From the NCBI GenBank assembly GCA_910585505.1, contig CAJUFF010000145.1:1-7551 (forward strand): a stretch of 7,551 bases of DNA, in the 5' to 3' direction. Shown here piece by piece: positions 6,112-7,551 of this stretch; the stretch's first letter is position 1; each line of letters starts with the position of its first letter. This stretch comes from an uncultured Ruminiclostridium sp. Lineage in GTDB: Bacteria > Bacillota > Clostridia > Oscillospirales > Ruminococcaceae. The notes below the pieces were generated by a model that was not told where the DNA came from, did not search any database, and was given only the letters and a program-made list of their open reading frames with translations. The position numbers were made by a program, and so were the translations under genes.

Positions 6112-7500
6112 ATGGAAAATATCCCGTACAAAATCTACCTCTCTGAAAGCGAGATACCGAAGCAGTGGTATAACGTAAGAGCAGATATGAAAAACAAGCC
6201 CGCCCCGCTGCTGAATCCCGAAACGCTCAAGCCGATGACTTTAGAGGAATTGTCGGGCGTATTTTGCACCGAGCTGGCCGCGCAGGAGCTTAACGATACC
6301 GATCCGTACATCGACATTCCCGACGAGATAAGGGATTTTTACAAAATGTACCGTCCCGCCCCTCTCGTAAGGGCATACTGCCTTGAAAAATATCTCGATA
6401 CGCCCGCAAAGATATATTATAAATTCGAGGGAAACAACACATCGGGAAGCCACAAGCTGAACAGCGCCATCGCTCAGGCGTATTACGCAAAAAAACAGGG
6501 GTTAAAGGGAGTGACCACCGAAACGGGCGCGGGTCAATGGGGCACGGCGCTTTCCATGGCCTGCGCTTATCTGGGACTTGACTGCAAGGTATTTATGGTT
6601 AAGTGCTCCTACGAGCAAAAGCCTTTCAGACGTGAGGTTATGAGAACCTACGGTGCCGACGTTACCCCGTCCCCCTCCGAAACCACCGAGGTGGGCAGAA
6701 AAATACTGGCAAAGCACCCCGATACGTCAGGCTCCTTGGGCTGCGCCATTTCGGAAGCGGTGGAGGCTGCCGTTAAAAGCGAGAGATACCGCTATGTTTT
6801 AGGCTCCGTTTTGTCTCAAGTACTGCTTCATCAATCCATAATCGGTCTTGAGGCAAAAACCGCCCTTGACAAATACGGCGTAAAGCCAGATATGATAATA
6901 GGCTGCGCCGGCGGCGGATCAAACTTGGGCGGTCTTATCTCACCCTTTATGGGCGAAAAGCTCAGGGGAGAAAAGGATTATGAATTTGTAGCGGTTGAGC
7001 CTGCTTCATGCCCCAGTTTCACAAGAGGAAAATACGCGTACGACTTCTGCGACACGGGAATGGTATGCCCTCTGGCAAAGATGTACACATTGGGAAGCGG
7101 ATTTATTCCCTCCGCCAGTCACGCTGGCGGTCTCCGCTATCACGGCATGAGCAGCGTGCTTTCGCAGCTTTACGACGACGGACTTATGACCGCGCGCTCG
7201 GTTACTCAAACCGAAGTATTTGAAGCGGCGCGTCAATTCGCAAGAATAGAGGGGATACTCCCAGCCCCCGAAAGCAGCCATGCAATACGCGTAGCCATTG
7301 ACGAAGCCGTGAAGTGCAAGGAAACGGGCGAAGAAAAGACGATTCTGTTCGGTCTTACCGGAACGGGTTATTTTGATATGGTTGCTTATCAGAGGTTTAA
7401 CGACGGACAGATGGGGGATTATATTCCCACCGATGAGGATCTTAAGGCGGGATTTGAGGGACTGCCTAATACTAATTTTGATCGAGTTATAGAAAAATAA
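6112..7500 (+). CDS. trpB: TrpB2-type tryptophan synthase beta subunit
   Basis: This 462-aa pyridoxal-phosphate enzyme condenses indole with serine (or, for some TrpB2 enzymes, O-phosphoserine) to give tryptophan. It belongs to the TrpB2 (COG1350-like) branch: it is longer than TrpB1 (about 400 aa), has the N-terminal IPKQWYNVRADM segment, and has RPAPLVRAYCLEKYL then TPAKIYYKFEG. The PLP-binding lysine is K115 in GSHKLNSA. E137 lies in TTETGAGQWG, the catalytic-glutamate motif. GCAGGGSN (264-271) is the phosphate-binding loop, and EGILPAPESSHA (380-391) is conserved. The usual serine near the pyridine ring (S-G-x-G in the family) reads T416-G-T-G. All core residues are present, so it should be active. 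It stands alone: no trpA or other trp gene is adjacent, so it may salvage indole. It has its own strong promoter and a structured leader, divergent from RHH-clpB. Confidence 0.95.
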   Translation: MENIPYKIYLSESEIPKQWYNVRADMKNKPAPLLNPETLKPMTLEELSGVFCTELAAQELNDTDPYIDIPDEIRDFYKMYRPAPLVRAYCLEKYLDTPAKIYYKFEGNNTSGSHKLNSAIAQAYYAKKQGLKGVTTETGAGQWGTALSMACAYLGLDCKVFMVKCSYEQKPFRREVMRTYGADVTPSPSETTEVGRKILAKHPDTSGSLGCAISEAVEAAVKSERYRYVLGSVLSQVLLHQSIIGLEAKTALDKYGVKPDMIIGCAGGGSNLGGLISPFMGEKLRGEKDYEFVAVEPASCPSFTRGKYAYDFCDTGMVCPLAKMYTLGSGFIPSASHAGGLRYHGMSSVLSQLYDDGLMTARSVTQTEVFEAARQFARIEGILPAPESSHAIRVAIDEAVKCKETGEEKTILFGLTGTGYFDMVAYQRFNDGQMGDYIPTDEDLKAGFEGLPNTNFDRVIEK

Positions 7501-7507
7501 TACGGAT

Positions 7508-7543
7508 GATTAAAGATTAGTGTTTAGGGTGGAATCTTTAATC
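7508..7543 (+). repeat. perfect inverted repeat after trpB, possible terminator
   Basis: Arms GATTAAAGATT (7508-7518) and AATCTTTAATC (7533-7543) are perfect over 11 bp with a 14-nt loop, starting 7 nt after the trpB stop. The stem is AT-rich and no T-run follows in the 8 bases that remain, so it is not a typical terminator. It may protect the 3' end or belong to a longer structure cut by the window edge. Confidence 0.5.
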
Positions 7544-7551
7544 AAGTCTAC

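Overview
The window looks like chromosomal DNA of a low-to-moderate GC Gram-positive bacterium, most likely a clostridial Firmicute of the Oscillospiraceae/Ruminococcaceae kind. The grounds are strong AAAGGAG-type ribosome binding sites, textbook sigma-A promoters, AT-rich spacers, and a PadR/DUF1700/DUF4097/PspC cassette typical of Firmicutes. The genus is inference. No mobile element, CRISPR array, tRNA or rRNA was seen.

Layout: almost everything reads leftward. Positions 1-101 are AT-rich with no recognisable gene. A strong hairpin terminator (102-142) ends a four-gene leftward operon: padR-type regulator (1953-2300), DUF1700 membrane protein (1310-1960), DUF4097 beta-solenoid protein (393-1313) and a small PspC-domain protein (188-388). 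These genes overlap or nearly touch and start from a perfect-consensus promoter (2346-2374). A 27-bp palindrome covers the -10 box and most of the spacer of this promoter, so the operon is probably repressed by its own PadR protein. The cassette resembles envelope-stress modules.

Upstream lies a second leftward unit: a 219-aa protein with an N-terminal ribbon-helix-helix (RHH) DNA-binding segment and an unrecognised C-terminal domain (5144-5803), then clpB disaggregase (2508-5114), ending in a terminator at 2456-2492. No CIRCE or CtsR site was seen, although clpB genes in this phylum often have one. The promoter is instead a perfect extended -10 sigma-A promoter overlapped by a 50-bp concentric dyad (5871-5920), a candidate site for the RHH protein.

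Divergently, rightward, is a stand-alone trpB2-type tryptophan synthase beta subunit (6112-7500), followed by a perfect 11-bp inverted repeat (7508-7543). The two divergent units share near-identical promoter cores and an almost identical 18-19 nt leader box next to the ribosome binding site. This suggests that RHH-clpB and trpB2 are co-regulated or that their control regions arose by inverted duplication. It is the most unusual signal in the window.
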